Source of the DNA: Epiperipatus broadwayi
Lineage: Eukaryota > Onychophora > Udeonychophora > Euonychophora > Peripatidae
NCBI GenBank assembly: GCA_028023455.1
Contig: JAQFVV010000152.1
Location: forward strand, 624,001-688,000
DNA: 64,000 nucleotides
Direction: 5' to 3'
Every line of letters starts with the position of its first letter. Positions within the stretch are counted from its first letter, which is position 1. Under the pieces are notes generated by a model. That model worked only from the letters and a program-made list of their open reading frames with translations, was not told the DNA's origin and made no database searches. A program made the translations under genes and the position numbers. Shown here in pieces: positions 22,681-33,179 of the stretch.

Positions 22681-23379
22681 TAATGTTGACTCATGGTAAA
22701 TCAAAAAATTCACATATGCCACTCTCAAACCAAGACCTTCAGGTTAGCCTATATAATTAAAAATTAATCACTTGCAGGCTTTGGGTCTGTTGTATGGTGT
22801 CACAGTGCCATCTACCAGTGGTAGTACAGTCCCTTCACAACTACCACAAATTTATCAGAATAGCCAATATTCAAATAATTCTTATAAAATTGACCTTTTT
22901 GAAATAAAGCTACCTTATTAGAACTATTTGATTTCTGATTTCTATAGCAATAAATTCTTAAAGCAGTTATTTCATGAAATATAGATTGATAGCTATCAGT
23001 TAATTATACATTTTAAATTCTTATTCTTAACATAGTGACTACATAGCAAACAATTATTCTTTACATTTCTTATCACCAGTAAATGTAAAAATTCTAATTA
23101 ATCAAAATCTCTCTCCTTTTACAACTTATTTTATAATCAAAACAATTAAACTTATTTACCATTTTCAATTTATCATTTTCAACTTCAAACAATCATTAAC
23201 ATTTCTAACAAATAACTTTAAATATACACAATCCTTATTAATAATTTCCTCTCACAAATAATTAATATAAACTGAACAAATTAAAAAGAAATAATATAAC
23301 CTATCCACCTGTCGCTAATATTATAAAAATTTCCATTATAACTAAAATACATTGACATCTTAAGAATAGGTTAGTTGCT
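22681..23379. other. No gene recognised
   Basis: AT-rich sequence immediately upstream of the decayed Penelope-like RT. The part near 22790-22850 is less AT-rich but unassigned. Confidence 0.4.
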
Positions 23380-24362
23380 TATGATGTGATCATTTCTCAT
23401 GAAGACAAAGCTAGCCGGTTTGTCATTATGAAAGAAAATATTTTAGGGAGAAATTAGATAAAGAATTAAATAATGGTAAACAATATGTTTTTAGAAAAAG
23501 ATCCCGGTAATGTGATTAAAAGTAAATTAATAGATATAAGAAAAATGATAAATTTAAAACTGTTTAATAAAGTAGATTATTTAAAATGTTATTCCAATAG
23601 CTTCATATCAGCTAACATCTTTATGATTATTAAGATTCACAAAGGAGGTTTTCTTTTAAGATTTAGTAGTTTGGATATTGAGAACATATATCAATCTGTT
23701 GATAGATTAAGCAGTATTGATATTCTTATTTCTGAATTGATTAAAAGTGGATTTTTGTCTAAGAATAAAATTAAAGTTATTTAAGATTTTCTCTTATTAT
23801 TGGAGGATTTTATGTATTTTACGTATAATGGTAATTTTTATAAGATTAAGGAAGAGTAGATAATAGGTTATTTTGTTTCTTCTTTAATTTATTCAGTTTA
23901 TATTAATTATAATAAAAATTTCATAGCATCTATCCATCATACAATTTATAAAAATCATTTATAAGATATATAAATTCACTTTGTATAAAGTTACTATTGG
24001 GGACAAAGTCTGTGGCCATCTTTGTAACTCCTACAGATAGATCGTCAATGATTAATTTTTTAATTTCAATATTTAATTCTGTGCCAAAACTCAAAGATAA
24101 AATTAATACACTACTTCATCAAAAGCATACATATTGTAATGTTTTTGAATTAATTTACACTAACCCTTCAAATTATACTAACTTTTCTATACTAAAAATA
24201 AATAATAAACAACTTTCTATATTTTTAAATACAATTTTTTTTTCTAATGCTGATTACGCATGTCAGTTATGTTATAGAGAGGATTCTCTATGCTTGCTTT
24301 CACCTTACAGCAATAAGAACATTAATTACAAATGTATACAGAAACAACTTTACTTCAATTAA
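23380..24362 (+). pseudogene. Decayed Penelope-like element RT (copy 2)
   Basis: Plus-strand pieces: a region reading HEDKASRFVIMKENIL, then 23473-23784 containing MIIKIHKGGF and FSSLDIENIYQSVDRLSSID. The latter aligns with CTLDVSEMYESTDRLASIE of the element at 12652-14523 (RT motif A). A further open piece at 23997-24362 has a Cys cluster (CQLCYREDSLC) of unknown role. Motifs B and C are lost and several stops separate the pieces. Orientation is opposite to the first Penelope-like copy. Confidence 0.7.
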
Positions 24363-25009
24363 TAATAAAATGAATTCATTCTCGAAATAGTCATTTTCAA
24401 ATATATATCCTGTAACATATAACTTGCATGCCTATTGTGCACAAGATGTACATTTATAGTTGAAAATAATACAAGAGACAATATTGTCATACTTTTTAAA
24501 TAAATTAGAACAACTGAAACTTAGAGATAAAAAAAATGCTTCTCCAGACATATTTGCAGCTACATAGTTCTTAATAAAACAATGTTCAAGTCTCTAGCCT
24601 TTATGATAAATTAAAAATAACAATACAAATAATGATATACTCCTACAGTTTATTTAAAATGTATATATTATCTATTTTAATTCATTATATATATATTTCT
24701 TTATAATATTCAATTTTTTGTTTCAATTTTTTATATATATTTTTATTGTACTTCCTATTTTTTCTTTTTTTTTATCATTGTAATTCTTAGTGTATTTTTT
24801 CTTTTATTGTTGTAATTCTTAATATTTGTCATTGTGTATATATATATAGACACACATTTTGATTTGTAACCTAGTGTATTTCTTTCAATAAAGTTCCTCT
24901 GAAAACTTATAATAACAACAATAACAGAATAGAAAGACAAATATTAATACACAAAAAATAAAAGATTGGAATTAGAATTACTGTGCACATAATTAAATCA
25001 GTTTCATGA
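24363..25009. other. No gene recognised
   Basis: Very AT-rich with short TA runs. No structure supported. Confidence 0.4.
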
Positions 25010-25125
25010 ATATATATACATATATGATCAATAACTGGCATTTTACCAAAAACACCGACCAAGCATACATTTGTTTACATAAACGACAAAAGAGTCAGAA
25101 TTCACTATCTCTTTCATTTTGTCCA

Positions 25126-25172
25126 CCCTCAGATCAGCTGATTTCAAGCTAATTTGTTATCATCAGTGAAAT
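25126..25172 (-). ncRNA. Hammerhead-ribozyme-like motif (P3 left arm)
   Basis: Minus strand: stem I UUUCA/UGAGG, CUGAUGA at 25166-25160, weak stem II, GAA, stem III AUC/GAU closed by AGCU, C17 at 25132. Core residues are complete. Stem II has an A.C mismatch. Confidence 0.72.
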
Positions 25173-25262
25173 ATAGAGCTAGAGAAACTAGATCTAAACA
25201 CTGACTTCAAGTGTTTAAGCAAAAAGTTTCTATCAGTCAGTGTTTAGATCTCGTTTCTTTAT

Positions 25263-25309
25263 CCTTCACTGATGATAGCAAATTAGCTTGAAATCAGCTG
25301 ATCTGAGGG
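25263..25309 (+). ncRNA. Hammerhead-ribozyme-like motif (P3 right arm, best preserved)
   Basis: Stem I CCUUCA (25263-25268) with UGAGGG (25304-25309), six pairs including one G-U. CUGAUGA at 25269-25275. Stem II A77-G-C with G-C-U (25277-25279/25286-25288), loop AAAUUA, and a U.U at the 10.1/11.1 position. GAA at 25290-25292. Stem III AUC/GAU (25293-25295/25300-25302) with loop AGCU. Cleavage would follow C at 25303 (AUC triplet). All canonical core residues C3-A9, G12-A14 and C17 are present. Type I topology. Confidence 0.8.
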
Positions 25310-25817
25310 TGGGCAAAATGAAAGAGATAGTGAATTCTGACTCTTTTGTTGTTTATGTAAACAAACATACGCTTGGTCGATGTTTTTGGTAAAATGCCAT
25401 CTATTGATCATAAATACAAGCGGCAGCAGGTTAACATGATTATAACTTGTTTTTCATATATATCTATATATCTATATATATATGGCTAGCTACAATTGAT
25501 ACAGATATAAATGATATTAGAAGCTTATAATGAGTCTTATCAAATCTATTTACAAACTTACAAGTCATATTTGCTAAATAACATCATAAACTCAATATAT
25601 TTTTTAAAATGTAATAATACTCACAATATGACATCAAAAAATGGTAACTAAAATTCACATTTTTATTATTAAATATTTGAAATACAAGCACTCTTCATAT
25701 ATCTGGACCCTAATTGTAAATATAGGAGATTTGAACTCAGACTTCCAAGCCCTTCAACTATCCACATTATCTCATACCACTGACACACATGACCATATAC
25801 ATGTAGAAAAAATAAAT

Positions 25818-25871
25818 AATCACCAGTATATGTATTTGTGCTGAAGCAGCACTCATCAGTTGGTACAGATT
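25818..25871 (-). ncRNA. Hammerhead-derived motif (Z1 left, core decayed)
   Basis: Minus strand: AAUC...ACCAA, CUGAUGA (25859-25853), a strong stem II GUGCUG/CAGCAC, then AAAUACAUAUA where GAAAUACAUAUA is expected (G12 missing), then an imperfect UUGGU and GAUU closing stem I. Confidence 0.6.
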
Positions 25872-26265
25872 ATCATCACACACACATATAGATAATCAGA
25901 GCTCAGTTCATATTAAGATAGCAAACCCTCATACTTTAATGGACAAGCTTTAATCTACTCCAACTTTTCAGCCATCTATTCCATAGAAATCAGATGGGAG
26001 AAAGCTCAAATCTCATGTTGATGCCAATCATTCTGACCCCTCACGTATAGGACCTTATCCATTTAAATACATAGAAGAGGAATTGGTAGGATGCAGGCTT
26101 AATATGTAAATATTTGAAATACAGGCACTCTTCATATACCTGGAATGGATGGCTGAAGAGTTGGAGTAGTTTGAAGCCTGTCCATTAAAGCATGAGGATT
26201 TGCTATCTTGATAGAAACTGAGCACTGATATATATATGTGTGTGTGTGAAAGAGAGCGAGATGAT

Positions 26266-26320
26266 AATCTGGACCAACTGATGAGAACTAGCACAGCACA
26301 AAATACATATATTGGTGATT
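26266..26320 (+). ncRNA. Hammerhead-derived motif (Z1 right, G12 changed to A)
   Basis: Stem I ACCAA/UUGGU plus outer AAUC/GAUU, CUGAUGA at 26278-26284, a mutated stem II ending CAGCAC, AAA in place of GAA, stem III AUA/UAU with loop CA, and AUA as the cleavage triplet. The G12 change is what CpG deamination of CACGAA would give. Confidence 0.6.
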
Positions 26321-26334
26321 ATTTTTTTTACATG

Positions 26335-26412
26335 TATGTGGTCATGTGTGTCAGTGGTATGAGATAGTTTGGATAGTTGAAGGGTGCTTGGAAGTCTGAG
26401 TTCAAACCCCCT
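26335..26412 (+). repeat. tRNA-like segment of repeat Z1
   Basis: GTGTCAGTGGTATGAGA fits an A-box/D-arm, and GAGTTCAAACCCC at about 26399-26411 fits a B-box (GTTCRANNC). The intervening arm does not fold as an anticodon arm. Mirrored on the minus strand at about 25727-25800. A SINE-type pol III promoter relic, not a tRNA gene. Confidence 0.6.
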
Positions 26413-26420
26413 ATCTTTTT

Positions 26421-27149
26421 ATTATTAATAAATTATTACTAAAAAAAGTCTATTTTCTTCATCAACATAGCTCTTTATTTAACTACATCATTTGCAATTT
26501 CGATGTAATTTGATTTATAAAACTGCATTTATTCTTTTTAATATAGCTATTTTGGCATCTGCTTGTCTGTAAATTTTTTAAATAAATGGTTGTGATTTTT
26601 ATATACAACATGGATTCACAAGTATAAATCTTACATCGATAGTATACACACAAAGTGAATTGAGTTATTTATTCTAAATACACAGACATTACAAGTCATA
26701 ACTACTTATGGCACTATAAATAATTTTATAAATAAAGATTAAAAAAGGGAAAATAGTCTGCTACAAGATAAGCCTCTTCAAAAAACTCTCATGGAGGAAC
26801 CATGAAGAAGAAATCAATATTCACCATGTTTTTGAATTTCCAGTTGATGAGAAATTGGGAAGTTTTTCATTCTTGTTCTGTCAAAGAATAATGAGATGCC
26901 CATTTACTAACCAACAATTTCAATTGACCCAGGTTTAAATCCTAAGTTGTAAATATGGAAAATGAGTCTGCTACCTCTGCATCATTGGAGCCTTATTTTA
27001 TCATTATTAGTCACTAAATAATAAAATTAATTCAATGTATTTTATAACATAATAATATAAACTATGTGATATTTTGTCTATTAAAACTGAAGTCATGGCT
27101 TTCACAAGAATATTAACCAGTTAACTAGTTTGAGTTTAACTATATATCT
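26421..27149. other. No gene recognised; possible B-box remnant
   Basis: Intron sequence. CAGGTTTAAATCCTA near 26930 resembles a tRNA B-box of an old SINE, without other support. Confidence 0.35.
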
Positions 27150-27440
27150 TATTAAATAATCACCATTACACTTTTAAGCAAATAATGTTTATTATTACAA
27201 TAACAGTTTCGACTGTTCCTCACAGTCTTCTTCAGATCTCAATCTATTCCTCTATCTTTCCCTTTCCACCATTTTATTTTTTTAATAAAATGGTGAAAAG
27301 GGAAAGGTAGAGGAATAGATTCAGATATAAAGAAGACTGCAAGGAACTGTCATAAAATGATTGAAACTATTATTATAATAATAAACATTATTTGCTTAAA
27401 TGTATAGGAAGATGGTGATTATTTAATAAGATATGTAGTT
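27150..27440. repeat. Inverted-repeat element with Penelope-type hairpin
   Basis: Near-palindrome: AATAATCACCATTACAC, TTTAAGCAAATAATG, CTATTCCTCTA and CCATTTTATT on the left mirror AATAAAATGG, TAGAGGAATAG, CATTATTTGCTTAAA and GATGGTGATTATTTAATA on the right. The left arm contains, on the minus strand, CTGAAGA-A-GACTG...CAGTC-GAAAC, close to the hairpin at 10990-11020. Confidence 0.75.
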
Positions 27441-29700
27441 GTATATAAATAAGCAAAATGCTAAAGAAGAAGAAGGAAGAAGTATATATAGAATTATATA
27501 GTTTGAGCTTATTATCAACATCATATTTCATCAAATGTAAAATGTTTTAAACAAGCATCATATTGTGGACACAGTACATTTGTTTAAGATAGTTTGTTAT
27601 ATATTGTTATTATTATGAACCAAACATTAGCTATTGACCTAAATATTGATTTCAGTTTTAGCAATACAGATGTAGCAATATTTATATTATTACAATTATA
27701 GAATGTTCTAAATAAAGTAAATGAATAGTTGTCATTTGGAAAACATCTGAACACTAGATGTGATAGAACTGAGTTGTGGTCCATGGACCTTAATTGTGAA
27801 ATCTACTATTCTACCATTCATGCAAAACATAAAATACGATTAATGTATTATTTATTACTTAGTAATGATGTCTTTGTAGATAGTCTAAAAAATTAAAATG
27901 TTCATCTTTGCAAGATTTATTAATTTAGAATTGTTTAATACAATATAATTTATTACAATTTGCTCAACAAGTAATTTTCTGCATCCCAACTTTGACATCT
28001 TTAGATGAATATATTAATGATACTTAGTAGCCCAGATATAATACAGACAAAGATTAATATATCTATTACACAAACACAAATCATCATTAAGTTCAACTTC
28101 TTTTCTCTTTTTCCATGTTTATTAACTGTTTTGAATATACATAAGATATTCATTCCACAACATATTCTTGAAACTTATAAATTAAGACATTCAAAAAAGG
28201 TAAATGATTCCAAGATGTATTTTGGAATGGAAGTTTTAAATCTATCTAAAAAAGATAATAATCATGGGATAAAAAAAGATGAAGGTGACCAATGATACCA
28301 TGTATTTATGGTATCTGGATTAGGAATAATACAATAATATTTATCTTAATAACTAATTAATAATGACCAGTGTGTAGTGGATGGTGTCATTTATAGAACA
28401 AATGGTGAAGAAATTATGACGTGGGTCAACTGAAAAATACTGGTACAGCATAAATATATCTTGAATGTCATTTACATTTTCAGATATCTGTATTTATACA
28501 TTTCAAAAATATTTGGTAAAGCACAAGCTTTAAGTATGTCTAAAAATGTGCAGAGTACACTTTAATTTCCAGAATACATTGCCTTTCTGACTGTATATAA
28601 AACAGATACATCTAATTATTTGTGCATCGCATAATGCTCACACATGTTGAAAATGTAGATTACTTGTGAAATAGATTTATCCAAAGAGACATTTTGCTTC
28701 AGCAAAAGTATTGATTTAAATTTTAAATATGTTAATATATATAATTAAACACACACACACTTTATTTCATGTGTAAATCAGAGTAAAAGTAATAAAATAT
28801 TAATGGCTAAATGCACTTTAGGCTGCTATGCTCCACATTCTTACCAATCACCTGTTAGGAAATTAAAAAAATATTAATTAATACCACAATGCTAGAGAAT
28901 AATTAGTTGCATCTTATTAAATTTCTTGTTCCAAACGTTATCAGAATCAGTAATACCCCAATATAACATTTTAAATCAAAGTTTGATAATGTTCAATTTA
29001 ACATGCTTTGAAATTTGGGTTATTAATTAATTTATTATAATTAATTTCCCTATAGGATTGAAATTGTGCTCAATTATCACTATTTTTGATTATATTTATT
29101 CTGATTTACACATTGATGTACATAATTTTTTTTTACTTTTTTATTATTTGCAGAATTATATATATATTCAAGCATTTAATAGTCTTATAATATAATGTTC
29201 AGTAGTACATGTCCATACAGTCAAAGATTAAAATCTAAAAAAAAAGAATTTACTTTTCTAAAACTATTATTTTACATTGTAATATTTCAAATAAATAAAT
29301 AAAGATATTATTAAAAATATAAATAATTCCCAAGATGCATTTCTGGTTTAATTAAGCAACACTTCTCATCTCATCTATATCACAAACTTCTCTTAAATAT
29401 TCTTTTTAGATAGCTGAGACTTTCAAAATTAGCTTGGACTTTCAGATAGTTGGTCACAAACATCTCAAATAGTTATTTGATTAATAAATGATATTTGAGA
29501 AACTTTAGCTAGACATTAAATTGAAATTCATTATACAAGAGCTATACCAAATGAGTCATTTTTGTTTCTTCACTATTTCGCAATGGAGGGAAACTGAAAA
29601 GGTTTTCACTTTTAATAAATTATTTATGGTTATTCTATCTTTGCACACATATATATATACTTACTCTAAGTTATTTAATCTGTAATTATTTTTATGTTTA
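27441..29700. other. No gene recognised (NOS intron)
   Basis: AT-rich. A 96-codon frame at 28005-28295 is unrecognised. No repeats with partners elsewhere in the window were noted. Confidence 0.4.
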
Positions 29701-29709
29701 ATTTTGTAG

Positions 29710-29854
29710 GGCAGTTAAATTTTCAGCTAAACTCATGGGAAAGGCTTTGGCAAAGAGAGTAAAAGCTACCATTCTATATGCTACAGAAACAGGAAAATCA
29801 GAACGCTATTCCAAGACATTATGTGAAATATTTAAACGAGCATTTGATGCTAAA
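29710..29854 (+). CDS. NOS: Nitric oxide synthase exon: calmodulin-binding helix and FMN phosphate loop
   Basis: One base completing a Lys codon, then 48 codons. [20 protein letters not shown] is the second half of the calmodulin-binding helix and the start of the reductase. [17 protein letters not shown] contains the flavodoxin-type loop (TETGKS) that holds the FMN phosphate. [11 protein letters not shown] follows. The sequence is close to the neuronal-type animal NOS consensus. The acceptor is TAATTTTGTAG and the donor AAA/GTATAT. The exon ends in phase 0. Exons on either side are 19 kb and 32 kb away, and joining them gives a continuous, gap-free family match. Confidence 0.96.
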
Positions 29855-30688
29855 GTATATTAATTTTTTTATTATTATTCTAAAATTTATTTTATATTTA
29901 TATTAATATATATACACATACACTTTGAAGAATTAAATAACACTTAATATTGATATGATTTTTATTTACAATAAATTATTTTTCTGTTTCAACGCTCACT
30001 GACTACAACTGGTATGTGATACTGCAAGAAATTTTATATGCCTTACTTTTGTGAATTTTTCAAATTGAATAGGTATTCACATCAGTACCTTCCAAGGTAT
30101 ATCGGTATTTTGCAAAATTCACATTAGTTTAAATTTGCTCACATAGTGTAAGTTTCATGCCACTTTTTGGGGAGTTTAGCAATATCTCATATCCCTTGCA
30201 GTGTAAATATAAATAGTTTTATTTTCCAGTTTGTTTGCAATCTATAATTTTTTTTTTACTATTTTATAGAAATAGTATAATACTTATTATAAATAATGCT
30301 TTCAATAATAAAAATCAAATGTATTTATTATAAAAAAAGATCATAAAAAAGAAATCAATTGATTCCAGTTAAAAACTATTCTAAACAAAAGTAATTTTAT
30401 TTTTAGTTTTTATTGTGATTTTATGGTTAAATTTTCTTAACTATTATAATACTTATTGTAAGTAAAGCTTATAATAAACTCAACTTTGGAACTATAATTA
30501 TATCATAAAATAGTAGCTTTTTTAAGAATGGTATCAGATACCATTGTAATGTTTATGTTATAAAACTATATTGTAGCTGTTGTGGGTTAAAATACTAGCA
30601 TAAGTATAAATAAAGAAGAAAATGTTTGTCATAATTAGTTATGACTTATGAACAAAGTTCATAAACAAAGTTGAAAAATAATCAACTA

Positions 30689-30775
30689 GTCAAGCATTGG
30701 TAGCTGAGTGGTTAGCACAGTCGCCTTACAAGCAGTTGTCCTGTGTTGGCTTACTGGCCAATGCTTTGACACATG
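30689..30775 (+). repeat. tRNA-like retroposed element with 16 bp target duplication
   Basis: GCATTGG at 30694-30700 pairs perfectly with CCAATGC at 30758-30764 as an acceptor stem, extended outward by GTCAA/TTTGAC. Between them, TAGCTGAGTGGTTAGCAC is a good D-arm/A-box and CGCCTTACAAGCAG looks like an anticodon arm with a TAC-type loop. The T-arm/B-box is degraded. Flanks GAAAAATAATCAACTA (30673-30688) and GAAAAATAGTCAACTA (30776-30791) are a 16 bp target-site duplication with one mismatch. There is no poly(A) tail. Confidence 0.78.
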
Positions 30776-31014
30776 GAAAAATAGTCAACTAAATAAATTT
30801 TAGCATTTAGTAAATTATTTATGTGAGCATCTTAGACATAAAATATTATAATGCTCTATTTATTCAGATTAGTATTTTGCACAGTTATAGAATGTATGAA
30901 ATATAAGTACTTTGGCATCATCCGGAAAATAATATAATAGAAATCATAAATATATGGCATTTTCAATAGAAGATGAATATTCATTTATTATTACCACAAT
31001 TCATTTCAAATTAA

Positions 31015-31145
31015 GATCAGTTCTTTTTATCCCACTCTAAAACCTATACCATAAGCTTGAGTAATCAACTGACTTAAGATACTATTCTCTGATTACTCAA
31101 ATTTATATTAACTAGCTTTAGAATAAGATGAAAAGAACAGTTAAC
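31015..31145. repeat. Short inverted-repeat element
   Basis: Arms: AAGATCAGTTCTTTTTATCC and CTTGAGTAATCA on the left, TGATTACTCAA and AAGATGAAAAGAACAGTTAA on the right. About 130 bp, imperfect. Confidence 0.5.
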
Positions 31146-31429
31146 TGGAAAATAAAAGTAAGCATATGAGAAAGTCATGTGATATTGCTGTTTCTGTTAA
31201 CTCATATAAATTTCAGATATCTTCATTCACAGAGCTATGAGTATGAGATTCCAACATTAAATCTCGAAAGCGCTAAGCAAACCTATTATACATTATAGTA
31301 TAATTATAGCTTCACTATTTAATGCGAAAAAAGTCACATATTTATAATTACAATTTTTACTAGTGAAGAGAAAAACAATTTATTATATATATTTTATTTT
31401 GTGTATTATGTTTTTATTATCAAATACTT

Positions 31430-31698
31430 TAATGTATTTAAAACAGGCAAAACTCCATACAATAGTGCCACTGCACCTAGATCTAAGATTCCTCGTTAAC
31501 AAAAGCCACAAGCTAGAAACTAGTCTGGAGATATTAGATGAGTAGGCATTAAATAAGGATTTTATGCAGAAGCATTTTGGCATCCATTGATTACACGGGC
31601 TTGCACTGAGTGGCACTACGGTATGGAGAGTTTTGCCTGTTTTAATAATAGTTATGAGCAAGTCTAAGAAATGGTGATCATATGATGTTTAGTGGTTT
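31430..31698 (+). mobile_element. Foldback element X, copy 1
   Basis: Shares with X2 (36664-36932) and X3 (43472-43755) the blocks AAAACAGGCAAAACT, GCCACAAGCTAGAAACTAGT, GGATTTTATGC and TGGAGAGTTTTGCCTGTTTT. The hammerhead-like core is damaged: CUGAUGA is replaced by a GUUAACA-like sequence, while GAAACUAGUC remains at 31516-31525. The end TGATGTTTAGTGGTTT is the complement of X2's left end. Confidence 0.75.
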
Positions 31699-32944
31699 CA
31701 ATTAACTTTAATGTAGAGGATCTACTATTTAATTCTGAGTGTGTTGTGAAAATGAAAAAGGGCTAAATTTCAATGGAAGAATGTTAAAATTATTTATACT
31801 ATTCTTAAAACAGATTTTCTCAATGGTATGATATAGTTACACTTGAAAAATGAAAGTTTATATTTATTATTTTGAAACACATATGGCAAGATAATCCTAA
31901 ATCTTAGAAATAAGACTTTTCTTTTTTATTAATTATTTTGAAAAAAGAAATAAAAATGTCAATCAAGAATGAAGAATATTTATTTCTGGAACTGAGAATG
32001 TTATGAAACTAATAAAGAGAACAAATGCTTTATACTGGATTAATACTTTTAGTAACAGCAAATGGGAGTAAAATAATAAAATGTATTGATATTTGATAAG
32101 ATCAACATGATTCATTATTTAGCCATTTCGAAAAAGACTTCTCAGATAAGGAATTAAATGGCAGAAATAATTATTCATCAAGCAATTTATTATTTAAATG
32201 TAATAAGTGATCGGAACATTTTGAGAGGATTTATATTTACCCATTCTTAGTAATACATGTTCAGTGGTAATATTCAAGTGATGGGTGTGTCTCTTAAATA
32301 TTTTAAAAGTTTCTGTACTGTTTTCTAAATAATTTTACAAATATAGATGCTTATTTAATTTTTATAATTATAAACAATGTAAGATTGAAATGGAAATAAG
32401 TATTACCCCTATTGAGCTACGCTTAACCAATAATCAAATATCTGTAAATTATGAGAAGAATGGATAATTCACTGAGTAGCAATTATTTTCATTTCAATGT
32501 ATTATTTTTGTATATACCTAACATTTCTCTTCTATTACACACACTTCAAACCCATGAATAAACGTATGTAGATTAAAATGTAGAAATTTATTATTTTTTA
32601 TGACATATTAGAAATAATGCTACTCTGATTATAGGCATATTCTACCTCTTGATATACAAAAATTGCAATAAAGTGAAGTCCCCACCCTCATCCTTTACAA
32701 CTGTCTCATTGAACTAAGTTATAAGAATGCAAAAAAAAAAAAATCAAGCAAATATTTGGAAATTATTGAAATAAGTTTTCATTTTCCTGTCTCTTTTCAT
32801 GATGTTTTTTTTAATTATGTGTAGTGATAGTTCAATGAATGAAAGATACATTGTTTTTAAATACAAATCCGCCTTTAAATGGATCATAATTTTTATCTAA
32901 GATTTATGGATATCACCATAGTAACAAAACAAATTGAATGATTT
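31699..32944. other. No gene recognised
   Basis: AT-rich intron sequence with no features I can support. Confidence 0.4.
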
Positions 32945-33050
32945 TACTCATAAAAAAGTTGAATGCTGGAAATGCCAGAATGGGAATTGAATTGATATAA
33001 GGATTTTACACTCCAGCATTTGATAATCTACCACTGGACTGAATCACACA
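32945..33050 (-). repeat. tRNA-derived SINE remnant
   Basis: Minus strand: CCAGTGGTAGATTATCAAAT (A-box) and, about 35 bp on, ATTCAATTCCCA (B-box). Too degraded for a tRNA gene. Confidence 0.5.
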
Positions 33051-33179
33051 GAATAAGAAGACGATCAGCATTTTATTATAAATCTGATAAGGAATAACAT
33101 AAAATAGCCTTTTATTTTTCTATTACATTTTTGTAATCAAAATTATTTGTAATAAAATCTTTAAACATTCATATGATAT

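Larger units (their letters stand above)
25010..25465. mobile_element. Inverted-repeat element P3 with two outward hammerhead-like motifs
   Basis: A nearly complete palindrome. The left arm runs from ATATATGATCAATA to the centre near 25210, and the right arm mirrors it to about 25465 (AGAGTCAGAATTCACTATCT against AGATAGTGAATTCTGACTC; CACTGACTTCAAG against GTCAGTGTTTAGATCTC). Each arm carries a hammerhead-like core, on opposite strands. No protein is encoded. The outer arms match P2 and, less closely, P4. The arrangement suggests two terminal repeats joined head to head, as could arise from a Penelope-like element with inverted ends. Confidence 0.8.
25660..26420. mobile_element. Repeat Z1: inverted pair with hammerhead-like and tRNA-like parts
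   Basis: The left part (minus) and right part (plus) are inverted copies, for example CATACCACTGACACACATGA against TCATGTGTGTCAGTGGTATG, and CTACTCCAACTTTTCAGCCA against TGGCTGAAGAGTTGGAGTAG. Each half contains, in order, the GAAGAGTTGGAG block, a hammerhead-like motif and a tRNA-like segment. A direct repeat (ATTTGAAATACA...) also occurs at 25674 and 26110. Another single copy lies at 56500-56885. Confidence 0.72.
10573..29709 (+). other. NOS intron, 19.1 kb, packed with mobile elements
   Basis: Starts GTAAGTAATG and ends ATTTTGTAG. Holds the mobile elements listed separately. Because the element at 14669-20075 and the Penelope-like element lie antisense to NOS, their promoters would transcribe against the gene. 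Confidence 0.9.

Noticed and set aside
30694-30764. Functional tRNA-Val gene
   Set aside because: The T-arm and B-box are degraded and the piece lies between target-site duplications.
31430-31698. X elements as ordinary TIR DNA transposons
   Set aside because: The 13 bp and 11 bp target duplications and internal ribozyme-like core argue for retrotransposition.
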